Assembly (NCBI GenBank): GCA_023387815.1 | Contig: JAEWHK010000077.1 | Location: 7,504 to 71,503 of the forward strand | From: Pseudomonadota bacterium | GTDB lineage: Bacteria; Pseudomonadota; Gammaproteobacteria; Burkholderiales; Burkholderiaceae_B | Length of the DNA stretch: 64,000 nucleotides | Reading direction: 5' to 3' | In this document: in pieces, positions 7,045 through 16,179 of the stretch | Position numbering within the stretch: position 1 is the first letter of the stretch | Layout: each line of letters starts with the position of its first letter | Made by a program: the position numbers and the translations under genes | Notes under the pieces: model-generated | Databases searched by the model: none | Seen by the model: the letters and a program-made list of their open reading frames with translations, nothing else | Told to the model about the DNA's origin: nothing

Positions 7045-8765
7045 TCGGACTTCTCTGAACGCTCTGATGTCTTTTCTGCATCTGCAAGAGATGGACGGAA
7101 TGTTTTTTCTATCGAGACGGTTTTTTTCTGTCGAAGGTAATTCGCCAGTACGTCCTGCACGCGCGCCTCACCTGATGCCTCAGCACCCAGATCGACGCCC
7201 CACCCTGCTATACGATACTCGCGTTCCGGCTCTAGCGGATGATCGCCAATCATGACATCTGCAATTCGTTTGCCTTTGCCCTTCTCTGGCAATAATGTGT
7301 AGTCTATTCCTTTGGTGCGCAGCATATCCAGCGCAGTGCGCTGTACAGGATCACGATTGAAAACGTCTTCTGCAGCCGCTTCCAGCATGTTTCTGATCTG
7401 CACGCCATCAAGCGTGCCAACGTGAATATGCTCCGGACCGCGTGCCGTTTGCTCCACCACATCTTCCAGCGTAATCGTCGCGCCCGGCAGCAATGTGCTT
7501 CCCCATCGGTAGCCTGGGAACGCAGCCACATCTGCCCCCGTATGCTGCACCATGGCATCCAGCAATAACTCATCCCAGCTTCCATTGAAGCTGCCTCTTC
7601 GATATAGCAAAGATTCTGTGACCGAAAGTTTGCCACCAAGGTTTTCAGATCCGGATTCATAGGCAAGCCTGATCTGCTCATCCATCTTGCGATCTGCCGG
7701 AAGAAAACTTTGTACCACGGGCAAGAGGTTATATCGAAAATCGAGTACGCCGCGTTTGCCGATCTGCATATCCATCACACCCAGGAAGCGACCCTGTGCG
7801 CCTGCATTGGTTACCAGGGTTTTGCCATTTTTATTCTTCACCGTAATTGGTTCTGGCAATGGTGTGAGCGATCGGCCGCCCAGGATCACATCAATACCAG
7901 TCACGTGTGCTGCCAGTTGCAGATCCGCATCAATGCCGGCACGTGACAGCAACACAACTGCAATTGCACCTTTGTTGCGAACCTCATCAACAGTCTTTTG
8001 CAGGCCGGCTGAATCAAACTGAACGTCAAATTCTGTGCAGGCTTCTGCACTCTGTGCATCCGGTGATTCAAGCGTATCGGTTAAAGGGTGCCGCGCTTCA
8101 TTATGTGCCAGTTGCCCTACTACAGCGATGATTCTGCCGTCCCTGCGAATCAGGCTATAGGGTGGCAACGCCCGTTCGTCATTCTGTTTGCTGACCAGAT
8201 TTCGGGCGATGTATCCCGATGTTCCGTCAGACATTTCGTCTGTGATCAACTCGCCGTCCGGCAATGCCAGATCAATATTCAATTCTGCGCGTATCCGCGC
8301 TACGGCCGCTTTTGATGCCCAGGGTGCCCAGGACGTCGTGGCTCCATTGCCGCCATCCATTAATACTGCGTGTTTTCGCGTTTTTCTGACAATCTGTATC
8401 AGCGTGGCAAGATGTGCCACACCACCAAGCATGCCGTAGTCCTTGGACGATGCCTCGTAATCGGCGCTGCTGAATGCATATGCCTGTGCGGAACCGATCA
8501 TGAGATTGTAATATTGCAGCAGTTCGTCGCCGGATACCGTTAACGCGCGATTCGCAGATGATTCCGGCAAGATCTGCCCCGCAGGCTCGCGATAATATAG
8601 CGGTTTCCATTGATCCAGAAGATCCGTAATGTGCAGCAGGGTGACATTACCGAAAGGCGGGAGATCATAGAACTGTTCCATGCCCTCCTGCGCCTTCAAT
8701 GGTGCATGCATGCACGAGCCACCCGCCGCCATTACGAACTGAAGAAAAGCACGTCTGTCTGTCAT
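7041..8765 (-). CDS. SoxB-like 5'-nucleotidase-family protein that has lost the metal ligands
   Basis: The 574-residue protein follows the SoxB thiosulfohydrolase layout from end to end: a twin-arginine-like start (TDRRAFLQF), a calcineurin-like domain and a 5'-nucleotidase C-terminal domain. SoxB landmarks are clear (PLYYREP, GIDVILGG, KTLVTNAGAQGRFLGV). The metal and catalytic residues are not: DxH has become D48-L-L50, GGD has become GGN140, the GHWE/GNHE region reads DGE (170-172), SH has become SR275, and GGHTH has become GGRSL (296-300). No other sox gene is near. It is predicted to be exported and probably not a dimetal hydrolase; it may be a binding or scaffold paralogue. The reading frame is intact. 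Confidence 0.8.
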   Translation of the reverse strand: MTDRRAFLQFVMAAGGSCMHAPLKAQEGMEQFYDLPPFGNVTLLHITDLLDQWKPLYYREPAGQILPESSANRALTVSGDELLQYYNLMIGSAQAYAFSSADYEASSKDYGMLGGVAHLATLIQIVRKTRKHAVLMDGGNGATTSWAPWASKAAVARIRAELNIDLALPDGELITDEMSDGTSGYIARNLVSKQNDERALPPYSLIRRDGRIIAVVGQLAHNEARHPLTDTLESPDAQSAEACTEFDVQFDSAGLQKTVDEVRNKGAIAVVLLSRAGIDADLQLAAHVTGIDVILGGRSLTPLPEPITVKNKNGKTLVTNAGAQGRFLGVMDMQIGKRGVLDFRYNLLPVVQSFLPADRKMDEQIRLAYESGSENLGGKLSVTESLLYRRGSFNGSWDELLLDAMVQHTGADVAAFPGYRWGSTLLPGATITLEDVVEQTARGPEHIHVGTLDGVQIRNMLEAAAEDVFNRDPVQRTALDMLRTKGIDYTLLPEKGKGKRIADVMIGDHPLEPEREYRIAGWGVDLGAEASGEARVQDVLANYLRQKKTVSIEKTFRPSLADAEKTSERSEKSD

Positions 8766-8833
8766 GCGTTTGCCTCAATGCCGTGTTCTACATCGTGATG
8801 GATCTGATCTGGCACGATCGAAGTAACCGGAAC

Positions 8834-9436
8834 TTATTTGGGTTTGGTTGTTGCGATGCTCGGACGCACTGAAAATTTCTCATACCAAGTCTTCAGTGCA
8901 GGAAAACGTCCCTGCCAGTTGTAATCGGGCAATCTGAAGTCCAGATAATCCACTGCACACGCCAGAGTGATCGTGACAATATCTATTCTGTCTTCCAGTT
9001 CTTTGGCCTTATCCTCAAAGTACTGTAGCGTTGTTGTGATTTTGTCGGTCTGGCCGTCCAGCCACTCCTGCCACTGCAGTTGTTGTGGCCTTGCCAGTAA
9101 TTCATATCGCACAAGCAAAGCGGCGGCAATAATACCATCAGCTGCGGCATGATCAGTCAGCATTTTCCAGCGCGTCTGCTCATTGCCAAAGAGATTGCCT
9201 TTGTATGTCGTGTTGAGGTATTCACAGATGACCTTGCTATCGAAGAGCACCTGTTCATCATCGGTGAAAAATGTGGGCACCTGGGCGAGTGGGTTGTACG
9301 GAAGAATGTTTGTATCGCGTTTGACCGGACTCGCAGCGGCAGGCAAACGCTCTATTCTGTCGTTGATGCCCAGTTCTTCAGCCACGATCATGGTCTTGCG
9401 CACAAAGGGTGATGCAGACGAATAAAAAATTTTCAT
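8834..9436 (-). CDS. Glutathione S-transferase family protein
   Basis: The 200-residue protein has an N-terminal thioredoxin fold (about 1-80) and an all-helical C-terminal domain. ASPFVRKTM near residues 8-16 is the usual GST active-site region, NPLAQVPTF carries the cis-proline, and FDSKVICEYL contains the Ser that contacts the glutamyl part of glutathione. The start at 9436 has AAGGAG seven bases upstream; the longer in-frame extension into the neighbouring gene has no basis. It probably conjugates or reduces small electrophiles in the cytoplasm. It is a single gene between the SoxB-like gene and an MFS gene on the same strand. Confidence 0.9.
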   Translation of the reverse strand: MKIFYSSASPFVRKTMIVAEELGINDRIERLPAAASPVKRDTNILPYNPLAQVPTFFTDDEQVLFDSKVICEYLNTTYKGNLFGNEQTRWKMLTDHAAADGIIAAALLVRYELLARPQQLQWQEWLDGQTDKITTTLQYFEDKAKELEDRIDIVTITLACAVDYLDFRLPDYNWQGRFPALKTWYEKFSVRPSIATTKPK

Positions 9437-9483
9437 GTATGTCTCCTTGTCAAAAATCTTGTTCTGAAAATGACGACCACTGA

Positions 9484-10713
9484 TCAGCTGTGGCTCATCG
9501 CCGGTTTTTCGCCAGGCACGGCATGCGCTTTGGCCTTTACCCGTCGGTCCGCGACAGTTGCCATACCCGTCATTACTGCCAATATAGCACCCAGCATACA
9601 CGTGCCGCTCCAGCCGCCTTGAGTCCATGCCAGTGTACCCAGCGTTGAGCCAGACGCACCACCGATGAAATAACTTGTCATGTAAACTGCATTCAGTCGA
9701 GAGCGGGCCTGCGGCAGCAAGGCAAAGATGATTGTCTGATTATTGATGTGGACTCCCTGCAGCGCCAGATCAATGATCAGCATGCCAGCCAGAAACCACC
9801 ATAGATTATCGATACCTAGCCACAACAGTCCCCAACTGATCACCAGCAATATCACACTGACAGAGGTAACGGTATCTCCCAATCCGCGATCGGCGAGTCG
9901 GCCCGCAAGCGAAGCCATCATTGCCCCCATGACGCCGGCCAGACCCACCAGGCCGATAGCCACATCACTCAGGCCATGCGCCGGCCCGGCCAGAAGCAAG
10001 GCCATTGTCGAGAAAAGTGCGCTGACCGAGGCAAATGCAAGTCCCCCCATCAGTGCACGCGTGCGCAGTCGTGGCTGCTCGCGTAACAGCGTAAACAGCG
10101 AAGCCAGAATCGACAGATAACCGGCAGCGTCCGGATTGCGCGATGCCGGCAGTTTGAACCACAAGGTGCTGGCAATCACAAGCATGATCACGCCGGACAC
10201 GACATAGACTGTAGACCAACCACCGATGCCGGAAAGCAGGCCGGCCACGCTTCTGGCCAGCAAAATGCCGGTCAGCAGACCGCTCATCACCATTCCGACG
10301 GCGCGACCACTGCGGCTGGGTGCCGACAGTATGGCTGCCATCGGAACCAGCACCTGCGCTGCCACGGAAAACAGCCCAGCCATTCCGACACCGGTAAACA
10401 ACATGCCGCTATTATGGGCAAAGCCACTGATGAACTGTCCTATGGCAGCCAGCACCATCAATCCGACAGACAGCTGCCGACGATCCAGTTTGTCGCCCAG
10501 GGGTACAATGAACAGCAAGCCCAGCGCGTAACTCACCTGAGCCACAGTGACTGTCAGTGCAGCCCTGGTTTCGGAGATGCCCAGGTCCAGCGAAATGGAA
10601 TGCAGCAGCGGCTGATTGAAATAATTGCCTCCGGCGCACAGTCCGCAGGCAATTGCCATCAGAAGAAGAACGGGGGTACTCAGGTATTGTTGCTGCGGAT
10701 GATTGTCAGACAT
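9484..10713 (-). CDS. MFS transporter, drug or sugar efflux type (COG2814)
   Basis: The 409-residue protein has twelve predicted membrane helices. The first reads GLCAGGNYFNQPLLHSI, common in AraJ/YnfM-like efflux carriers, and the loop after helix 2 (VPLGDKLDRRQL) is the MFS motif A. The ATG at 10713 is preferred; an upstream GTG at 10761 would add 16 residues. The ribosome site is weak for both. The gene is divergent from alkB, with a 119-bp shared gap. It is probably an inner-membrane exporter of small molecules; no substrate can be named. Confidence 0.85.
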   Translation of the reverse strand: MSDNHPQQQYLSTPVLLLMAIACGLCAGGNYFNQPLLHSISLDLGISETRAALTVTVAQVSYALGLLFIVPLGDKLDRRQLSVGLMVLAAIGQFISGFAHNSGMLFTGVGMAGLFSVAAQVLVPMAAILSAPSRSGRAVGMVMSGLLTGILLARSVAGLLSGIGGWSTVYVVSGVIMLVIASTLWFKLPASRNPDAAGYLSILASLFTLLREQPRLRTRALMGGLAFASVSALFSTMALLLAGPAHGLSDVAIGLVGLAGVMGAMMASLAGRLADRGLGDTVTSVSVILLVISWGLLWLGIDNLWWFLAGMLIIDLALQGVHINNQTIIFALLPQARSRLNAVYMTSYFIGGASGSTLGTLAWTQGGWSGTCMLGAILAVMTGMATVADRRVKAKAHAVPGEKPAMSHS

Positions 10714-10832
10714 GAGAAACAGGAATACTGTATATTTAACTGAAACATTAGACCACAGCACAGATTACCAGATGCTTGCAGTTCGCGGTGCGCTTTTGTT
10801 TTTTCAAATATCAATTTACGCATGTCAATGTC

Positions 10833-11501
10833 ATGAGTAGCCAGAGTCTTTTCCCGCCTGAAACCCTGCCCTTGCCTGCTGATGCCACGATGGATCAGCA
10901 ACTTGGGCCGGCAGCATGGGTTTTGCGTCAATTCGCAAGCGAATATGACGATCGTATTCTGGATGCATTGCGTCAGATTCGCAGCCAGTCTCCCTTTCGC
11001 CATATGGTGACACCCGGCGGTTATACCATGTCGGTCGCGCTGACCTGTTGCGGTGACGTCGGCTGGACAGCGGATCGTCAAGGTTATCGATACGCCGCGA
11101 TTGACCCCGAAACGGGAGAGCCCTGGCCAGACATGCCTGAACTGTTTCGAACACTTGCCGTGAGCGCGGCCAGCCGCTGTGGATTTGACAATTTCAACCC
11201 GGATTCGTGCCTGATCAATCGCTATGTGCCGGGTTCAAAACTGAGCCTGCATCAGGACAAAGACGAGTCCGATTTTTCAGCACCCATCGTATCTGTCTCG
11301 CTGGGCATGCCCGCCATTTTTCAGTTCGGCGGGTTAAAGCGCAGCGATAAAACGGAAAGAGTGTCGCTCTTTCATGGCGATGTTGTGGTTTGGGGCGGAC
11401 CCGACAGGCTTCGCTACCACGGTGTTTTGACAATGAAGGATAACCCCCACCCAATATTGGGTTCAAACCGAATCAACCTGACGTTTCGCAAGACAGGCTG
11501 A
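10833..11501 (+). CDS. alkB: DNA oxidative demethylase AlkB
   Basis: The 222-residue protein is a Fe(II)/2-oxoglutarate dioxygenase that removes methyl groups from 1-methyladenine and 3-methylcytosine in DNA. The iron ligands are visible: H140 and D142 in LHQDKDE and H196 in RYHGV. R213 and R219 in NRINLTFR are the 2-oxoglutarate-binding arginines. MVTPGGYTMSVALTCCG matches the nucleotide-recognition lid and NRYVPGSKLSLHQD is the family core. The start at 10833 gives the length of E. coli AlkB (216); a longer frame from 10776 lacks support. No ada gene is nearby. It converges with the first Bug gene. Confidence 0.95.
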   Translation: MSSQSLFPPETLPLPADATMDQQLGPAAWVLRQFASEYDDRILDALRQIRSQSPFRHMVTPGGYTMSVALTCCGDVGWTADRQGYRYAAIDPETGEPWPDMPELFRTLAVSAASRCGFDNFNPDSCLINRYVPGSKLSLHQDKDESDFSAPIVSVSLGMPAIFQFGGLKRSDKTERVSLFHGDVVVWGGPDRLRYHGVLTMKDNPHPILGSNRINLTFRKTG

Positions 11502-11531
11502 GCGGGCTATCCAATTTAAACACCGGTCGCG

Positions 11532-12482
11532 CTAGTCAACAGTCGCGCCGGAATCCTTCACAGCCTTGCCCCACTTTTGCACTTCGGTATGAATAAATTC
11601 TGCGGCCTGCTCTGTTGTCTGTGGCAAAGGTACAGCGCCACGATCAGAGATAAATGCAGACAGTTTCGGCCCCTGTAATGCATTGACGATTTCGCTGTTC
11701 AGTTTCTGTACGATATCTGAAGGCGTATCCTTGGGCACGAACACCGTTGCCCAGCCTGTGGCTTCAAATCCAGGCACGGTTTCTGCAACTGTCGGCACAT
11801 CCGGCAAATCCTTGAGTCTGGCTGCCGTCGTCACCCCCAGCCCGATGGCTTTCTTATCCTTGATATAAGGCAGCGCTGCCGTTACCGAATCCACCATGAG
11901 GGGAACCTGATTGCCGATAAAATCGGATTGTGCCGGACCACTGCCCTTATAGGGGATATGGCGCAGTTTGATACCGGTAGCGGCCTGGAACATTTCTGCC
12001 GACAAATGCTGCGTGCCGCCGATGCCGGCACTGGCATAGGCCAGTGATTCAGGCTCGGCTTTGGATTTTTCGATGACATCCGCCAGAGACTGAATGCCTG
12101 TCTGCGGATTTGACAGAAAAATCAGCGGTACGGAGAATACGCCCGAGACCGCTTTCAGGTCTTTTTCCAGGCTATATCCAACATTCTTGTACAGCGTCTG
12201 ATTGACGGCAGCGGCGCTGCCACCAACAACAATTGTATAGCCATCCGGTTTTGCCCGAACTGCCTGCTGCATGCCGATATTGCTTCCCGCACCGGCTTTG
12301 TTTTCTGTGATGACCGGTTTGCCCATGCTCTTGCCCAATTCATCGGCAAGGGCACGCGCAAAAATATCGGTCGCCTGCCCCGGCGGAAATGGAATGATCA
12401 TGACGATGGGTTTTTCCGGATAAGCCGCGAAGGCGCTGGCTGATGTCAATGCCAGAATGAGCGATAAAGCCGTTTTCTTCAA
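11532..12482 (-). CDS. Bug-type tripartite tricarboxylate transporter substrate-binding protein
   Basis: The 316-residue protein has a Sec signal peptide cut after ASAFA (residue 19). The mature part opens AYPEKPIVMIIPFPPG and continues with ENKAGAGSNIGM and KPDGYTIVVG, the Bug/TctC landmarks around the ligand pocket. Such periplasmic proteins bind carboxylates and deliver them to TctAB-type permeases. No TctA or TctB gene is in the window. It is the last gene of a minus-strand cluster with a second Bug gene, an HMG-CoA-lyase family gene and a CoA-transferase, which points to the same organic acid. A pyrimidine-rich 155-bp gap separates the two Bug genes. Confidence 0.93.
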   Translation of the reverse strand: MKKTALSLILALTSASAFAAYPEKPIVMIIPFPPGQATDIFARALADELGKSMGKPVITENKAGAGSNIGMQQAVRAKPDGYTIVVGGSAAAVNQTLYKNVGYSLEKDLKAVSGVFSVPLIFLSNPQTGIQSLADVIEKSKAEPESLAYASAGIGGTQHLSAEMFQAATGIKLRHIPYKGSGPAQSDFIGNQVPLMVDSVTAALPYIKDKKAIGLGVTTAARLKDLPDVPTVAETVPGFEATGWATVFVPKDTPSDIVQKLNSEIVNALQGPKLSAFISDRGAVPLPQTTEQAAEFIHTEVQKWGKAVKDSGATVD

Positions 12483-12637
12483 TGTTCTCTCCCCGTCATA
12501 AAAAATATGCCAATATCATATATGCAATAAGGAAACGAACGGCACACATACGCCACATTCCGGAAATTTACCCACCAGCGTAAATGCGGAGGCACTGCGT
12601 CAGTCACGAACACGCAGTGCCTACGCCGCAGCGAAAA

Positions 12638-13627
12638 TCAGTTTCCGCCCTTGATGCCTGCAGCATCAATCACTTTCTTCCAGCGAGCAAGTTCTTCTGC
12701 CGTGTAAGTCCCTAGCTTCTCAGGTCCCATGTACTCGGCATTCGCACCCAAACCTTCTGCTTTCTTTTTGTATTCCGGTGTGGCCATGATTTTTTCAATT
12801 GCCGTGTTAAGGCGCTCTACCACCTCTTTGGGCAATCCTTTGGGACCATACATGGCAAACCAGGAGGACACCTGAAGATCCGGATAACCTGCAGCTTCTG
12901 CAGTAGGCACATCGGGCAGAGATGCCAGTGGCTCATTGCTTGTGACTACCAATGCCTTCAGCGCGCCCGATTTGATATGTGGCAGCAGCGGTGGTGGTGT
13001 TGTGATTGTCATGTCAACGACCCCGGCAAGCAGGTCGGTGAGTGCAGGACCCGTACCTTTGTATGGCACATGCGTGGTCTTGATTCCGGCCATCTGATTC
13101 AGTTGTTCCGTGGCAACGTGTTGCAGCGCCCCGGTTCCGGACGAGGCGTAATTCAATTTTCCCGGATTGTCTTTGGCATATTGCACCAGCTCCTTGAGGC
13201 TATTGACCGGCAAGTCTTTTTTCACGACCAGTACCTGAGGCGCTGATAACACATTTGCAATCGGTGTGAAGTCAGTGACGGGATCCCACTGTACTTTTTC
13301 AATGCTGGGTGTAATGACCTGATAGCCGGAATACTGCAGCAGCAAATTGTAGCCATCCGGTTTCGAACGCAGAACCTGTTGTGCAGCAATACCGCCCGAC
13401 GCGCCAGGTTTATTTTCCACGACGACAGGCTGACCCAGTTCCTTGCTCAATGGATCGGCGATCATGCGAGCCGCCAGATCCGTTGTACCGCCGGGTGCTG
13501 CCGACACAATCAGAGAGATGGGCCGCTGCGGATAGCCGCTCCCCTCTGCCGCATGGCCGGAAGCTGCCGCACCCATGGCGCCCAGCGTGAAAGTGATGAG
13601 TGATAATTTGAATAGTTGCTGTTTCAT
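12638..13627 (-). CDS. Bug-type substrate-binding protein
   Basis: The 329-residue protein has a signal peptide of about 26 residues ending in SGHA. Bug landmarks are YPQRPISLIVSAAPGG, ENKPGASGGIAAQ, KPDGYNLLLQ and THVPYKGTGPALTDLL. It is a periplasmic carboxylate-binding protein. It follows the lyase gene by 134 bp on the same strand and precedes the first Bug gene, with which it shares the fold but only modest similarity, so the two probably bind different ligands. No permease genes accompany it. Confidence 0.93.
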   Translation of the reverse strand: MKQQLFKLSLITFTLGAMGAAASGHAAEGSGYPQRPISLIVSAAPGGTTDLAARMIADPLSKELGQPVVVENKPGASGGIAAQQVLRSKPDGYNLLLQYSGYQVITPSIEKVQWDPVTDFTPIANVLSAPQVLVVKKDLPVNSLKELVQYAKDNPGKLNYASSGTGALQHVATEQLNQMAGIKTTHVPYKGTGPALTDLLAGVVDMTITTPPPLLPHIKSGALKALVVTSNEPLASLPDVPTAEAAGYPDLQVSSWFAMYGPKGLPKEVVERLNTAIEKIMATPEYKKKAEGLGANAEYMGPEKLGTYTAEELARWKKVIDAAGIKGGN

Positions 13628-13761
13628 ATTGTCTCCGTTTTTATTTCAATATCGCTATGCCTGAGTTATTCCAGGCGCTGTTTGGGGATGGACTACGCTA
13701 AAGATGAAATGTTATGTAAATGGATTCGGACCCGTAGTCGGTGGGTGCGGATCCACAGACC

Positions 13762-14700
13762 TTACTGTTGTTGCTGCAAATCACGCACGTAATCGGGAAC
13801 GGGATGCAGGGACGTCCGTGTGCCGGCAGCCAATGTCTGACTGTTCACAGGATGACCGATAAGTGCGGGCAGATCCCTGCTGATATCCATAATGGCGGAT
13901 AAATCCACACCCGTGTCATGGCCCATCAATTGCAGCATATGAACAAGATCTTCGGTACTGACGTTGCCAGACGCGCCGGGTGCATAAGGGCAACCACCGA
14001 GGCCGCCCAATGAACTGTCAAATCTCACAACACCTGATTCCAATGCTGCGATGGTGTTGGCCAATGCCATGCCGCGCGTGTTATGAAAATGTGCAGTCAC
14101 TTCCAGATCACCGAAGCGCTGCAGTACTGCGTTGAAAATGCCTGCCGTCTGTGTGGGATAAGCCATGCCAGTGGTATCGCAAAGCGTAACGCCATGAACA
14201 CCCAGCTGCGCAAATCGGTCTACCCACTGCAGTACATCTGTCAGATCGATATCGCCCTGCATCGGACAGCCAAACACAGTAGACAGGGAAACGTTGATGG
14301 CCACATTTGTACTTTTGACTTCGGCAATGACGGCCGCCAGTTGTGCAAACGAGCGCTCACGACCCATCCGTAAATTCGACAGATTATGCGTTTCGCTGAC
14401 CGACATCACCAGATTGATTTCGTCCACACCACAGCTCATGGCTCGCTCTGCGCCTCGCAGATTGGGCACCAGCACAGTATAAATGACATTTGGGTTGCGT
14501 ACGATCTGATGCATCACCGCTTCTGCATCTTTCAGCGCAGGTATCGCCTTGGGTGAAGTAAATGAGGTAACTTCTATCTTTGCATAGCCGCATTCGCCCA
14601 GTCGATTCACAATTGCAATCTTGTCTTCGGTACTGATAAATTGTGATTCGTTCTGGAAGCCATCGCGCGGCGCAACTTCCTGGATAAACAGTTTTGTCAT
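13762..14700 (-). CDS. HMG-CoA-lyase family enzyme (3-hydroxy-3-methylglutaryl-CoA or related acyl-CoA lyase)
   Basis: The 312-residue TIM-barrel lyase shows the full family set: PRDGFQNE (R12, D13, Q16), the metal-binding H204-F-H206 in AHFHNTRG, and the signature GGLGGCPYAPGASGN with C237. HMG-CoA lyase splits 3-hydroxy-3-methylglutaryl-CoA into acetyl-CoA and acetoacetate; relatives act on citramalyl-CoA-like substrates. The CoA-transferase gene ends 102 bp upstream on the same strand and two Bug genes follow, so a pathway of uptake, CoA activation and cleavage is likely. The cluster lacks the leucine-degradation genes (liuABD) that often accompany mvaB. Confidence 0.9.
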   Translation of the reverse strand: MTKLFIQEVAPRDGFQNESQFISTEDKIAIVNRLGECGYAKIEVTSFTSPKAIPALKDAEAVMHQIVRNPNVIYTVLVPNLRGAERAMSCGVDEINLVMSVSETHNLSNLRMGRERSFAQLAAVIAEVKSTNVAINVSLSTVFGCPMQGDIDLTDVLQWVDRFAQLGVHGVTLCDTTGMAYPTQTAGIFNAVLQRFGDLEVTAHFHNTRGMALANTIAALESGVVRFDSSLGGLGGCPYAPGASGNVSTEDLVHMLQLMGHDTGVDLSAIMDISRDLPALIGHPVNSQTLAAGTRTSLHPVPDYVRDLQQQQ

Positions 14701-14802
14701 GATGTGTTCCGTGTGCGGTCCAGGCGGCGTCCATTCAATGACAACCGCCGGATAACAGTCTTGATGTGTCGGTAATGCTTGTGCAGCTTAGTGATGCAAC
14801 AG

Positions 14803-15993
14803 CTAAATAATGCCGCGCGCTTTCCAGTCTTCACGAGTTGCGGCGTCCACGCCAAGCCGGTCAAGAATTTCCTGCGTGTCCTGTCCCAGGGTGGGCGCAC
14901 GGCGATGCACGCCACCAGGCGTCTCGCTCAATTTCGGGACAATGCCAGGCAATGTAACGGGCGTTCCGTCTTCCAGCTCACCCTCGATCAGCATGTCACG
15001 CGCACGATAATGCGGGTCCTGTGCGATATCGGCGGCATCATAAACACGACCACCGGGAATGCGATGGGCATGCAGTTGTTCCAGCACCTGTTCGAGCGTG
15101 TGCTGTGCAGTCCACTGCCCGATCACACTATCGATATACTCCGCCTGTTTCGATCTGCCATCGTTATATTGAAATGCGGGATCGTTACCAATATCGTCGC
15201 GCCCGATCAGTGACATCAGGCGCTTGAATATGCTGTCGCCATTGCCGGCAATCAAGGCGTATTTATCATCTGCACAGCGGTAGGCGTTACTTGGCGTAAT
15301 GCCCGGCAGACTGCTGCCTGCGGGCTGACGGACTTCCCCAAAAACAGAATACTCTGCAATGGTACTTTCCATCATATTGAAGACTGACTCGTACAGCGCC
15401 ACGTCAATGACCTGTCCGTCACCTGCAAACTGGTCACGATGACGCAGGGCCAGCAATACGCCAATCACGCCATGCAATGCGGACAGGGAATCACCGATAG
15501 AGATGCCGACCCTCACCGGTGGCCTGTCAGGCTCACCACTAAGATGTCGCAGGCCTCCCATTGCCTCGCCTACCACGCCAAAACCCGGCAGGTCTTTGTA
15601 TGGGCCGGTCTGCCCATAGCCGGACACGCGCAGCATGATCAACTTGGGATTGATTTTTTTCAATACATCAAACCCCAGATTCCATTTCTCCAATGTGCCG
15701 GGTCGGAAATTTTCGACAATCACGTCGATGTCTGCCACCAGGCGGCGAATCAGCTCCTGCCCTTCCGGTTCGTGCAGGCTAAGCGTGACCGACTTCTTGT
15801 TGCGTGACTGGGAGGCCCACCAGACAGAGGTCCCTTCATGCAACAGCCGCCATTTCCTTAGCGGATCGCCGGCACCCGGCGGTTCTATCTTGATGACTTC
15901 CGCGCCAAATTCCGCCAGCATTTTGGTTGCAAAAGGGCCGGCAATCAACTGACCCAATTCCAGGACTTTGATCCCATCCAGTGGTTTAGACAT
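14803..15993 (-). CDS. Family III (CaiB/BaiF) CoA-transferase
   Basis: The 396-residue protein has the interlocked-ring family III fold. Landmarks are LELGQLIAGPFATKMLAEFGAE near the start, EPPGAGDPLR, ENFRPGTLEKW, YGQTGPYKDLPGF, and GISIGDSLSALHG, where D168 aligns with the catalytic aspartate of formyl-CoA transferase. It should transfer CoA between a donor such as succinyl-CoA and a carboxylic acid. It is placed directly before the HMG-CoA-lyase family gene, so its product is probably the substrate of that lyase (HMG, citramalate or itaconate-like acids are candidates). A LysR gene lies upstream in the same direction. Confidence 0.92.
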   Translation of the reverse strand: MSKPLDGIKVLELGQLIAGPFATKMLAEFGAEVIKIEPPGAGDPLRKWRLLHEGTSVWWASQSRNKKSVTLSLHEPEGQELIRRLVADIDVIVENFRPGTLEKWNLGFDVLKKINPKLIMLRVSGYGQTGPYKDLPGFGVVGEAMGGLRHLSGEPDRPPVRVGISIGDSLSALHGVIGVLLALRHRDQFAGDGQVIDVALYESVFNMMESTIAEYSVFGEVRQPAGSSLPGITPSNAYRCADDKYALIAGNGDSIFKRLMSLIGRDDIGNDPAFQYNDGRSKQAEYIDSVIGQWTAQHTLEQVLEQLHAHRIPGGRVYDAADIAQDPHYRARDMLIEGELEDGTPVTLPGIVPKLSETPGGVHRRAPTLGQDTQEILDRLGVDAATREDWKARGII

Positions 15994-16179
15994 AACATGA
16001 CCTGCTTATTCAAACTGATTGCGTCATGATGAACAAACTTCAGTCATTTGAAAATTGTTTATTTTTTCAGGACCCTTTCCAGATTTTCAAGGCTCCGGAA
16101 CGGCACAGAGGTGGGCTTGCAGGAAAAAACAGCTGCTGAAGGTTCCCTAACTCCGAAGAAGATCCCTCTGCCTCATATA

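Noticed and set aside
7041..8765. A sox (sulfur oxidation) gene cluster
   Set aside because: Only the SoxB-like gene is present; no soxA, X, Y, Z or C is found on either side.
8834..9628. Longer N-terminus of the GST gene
   Set aside because: The extension reads into the neighbouring MFS gene's antisense; the inner ATG at 9436 has AAGGAG and fits the fold.
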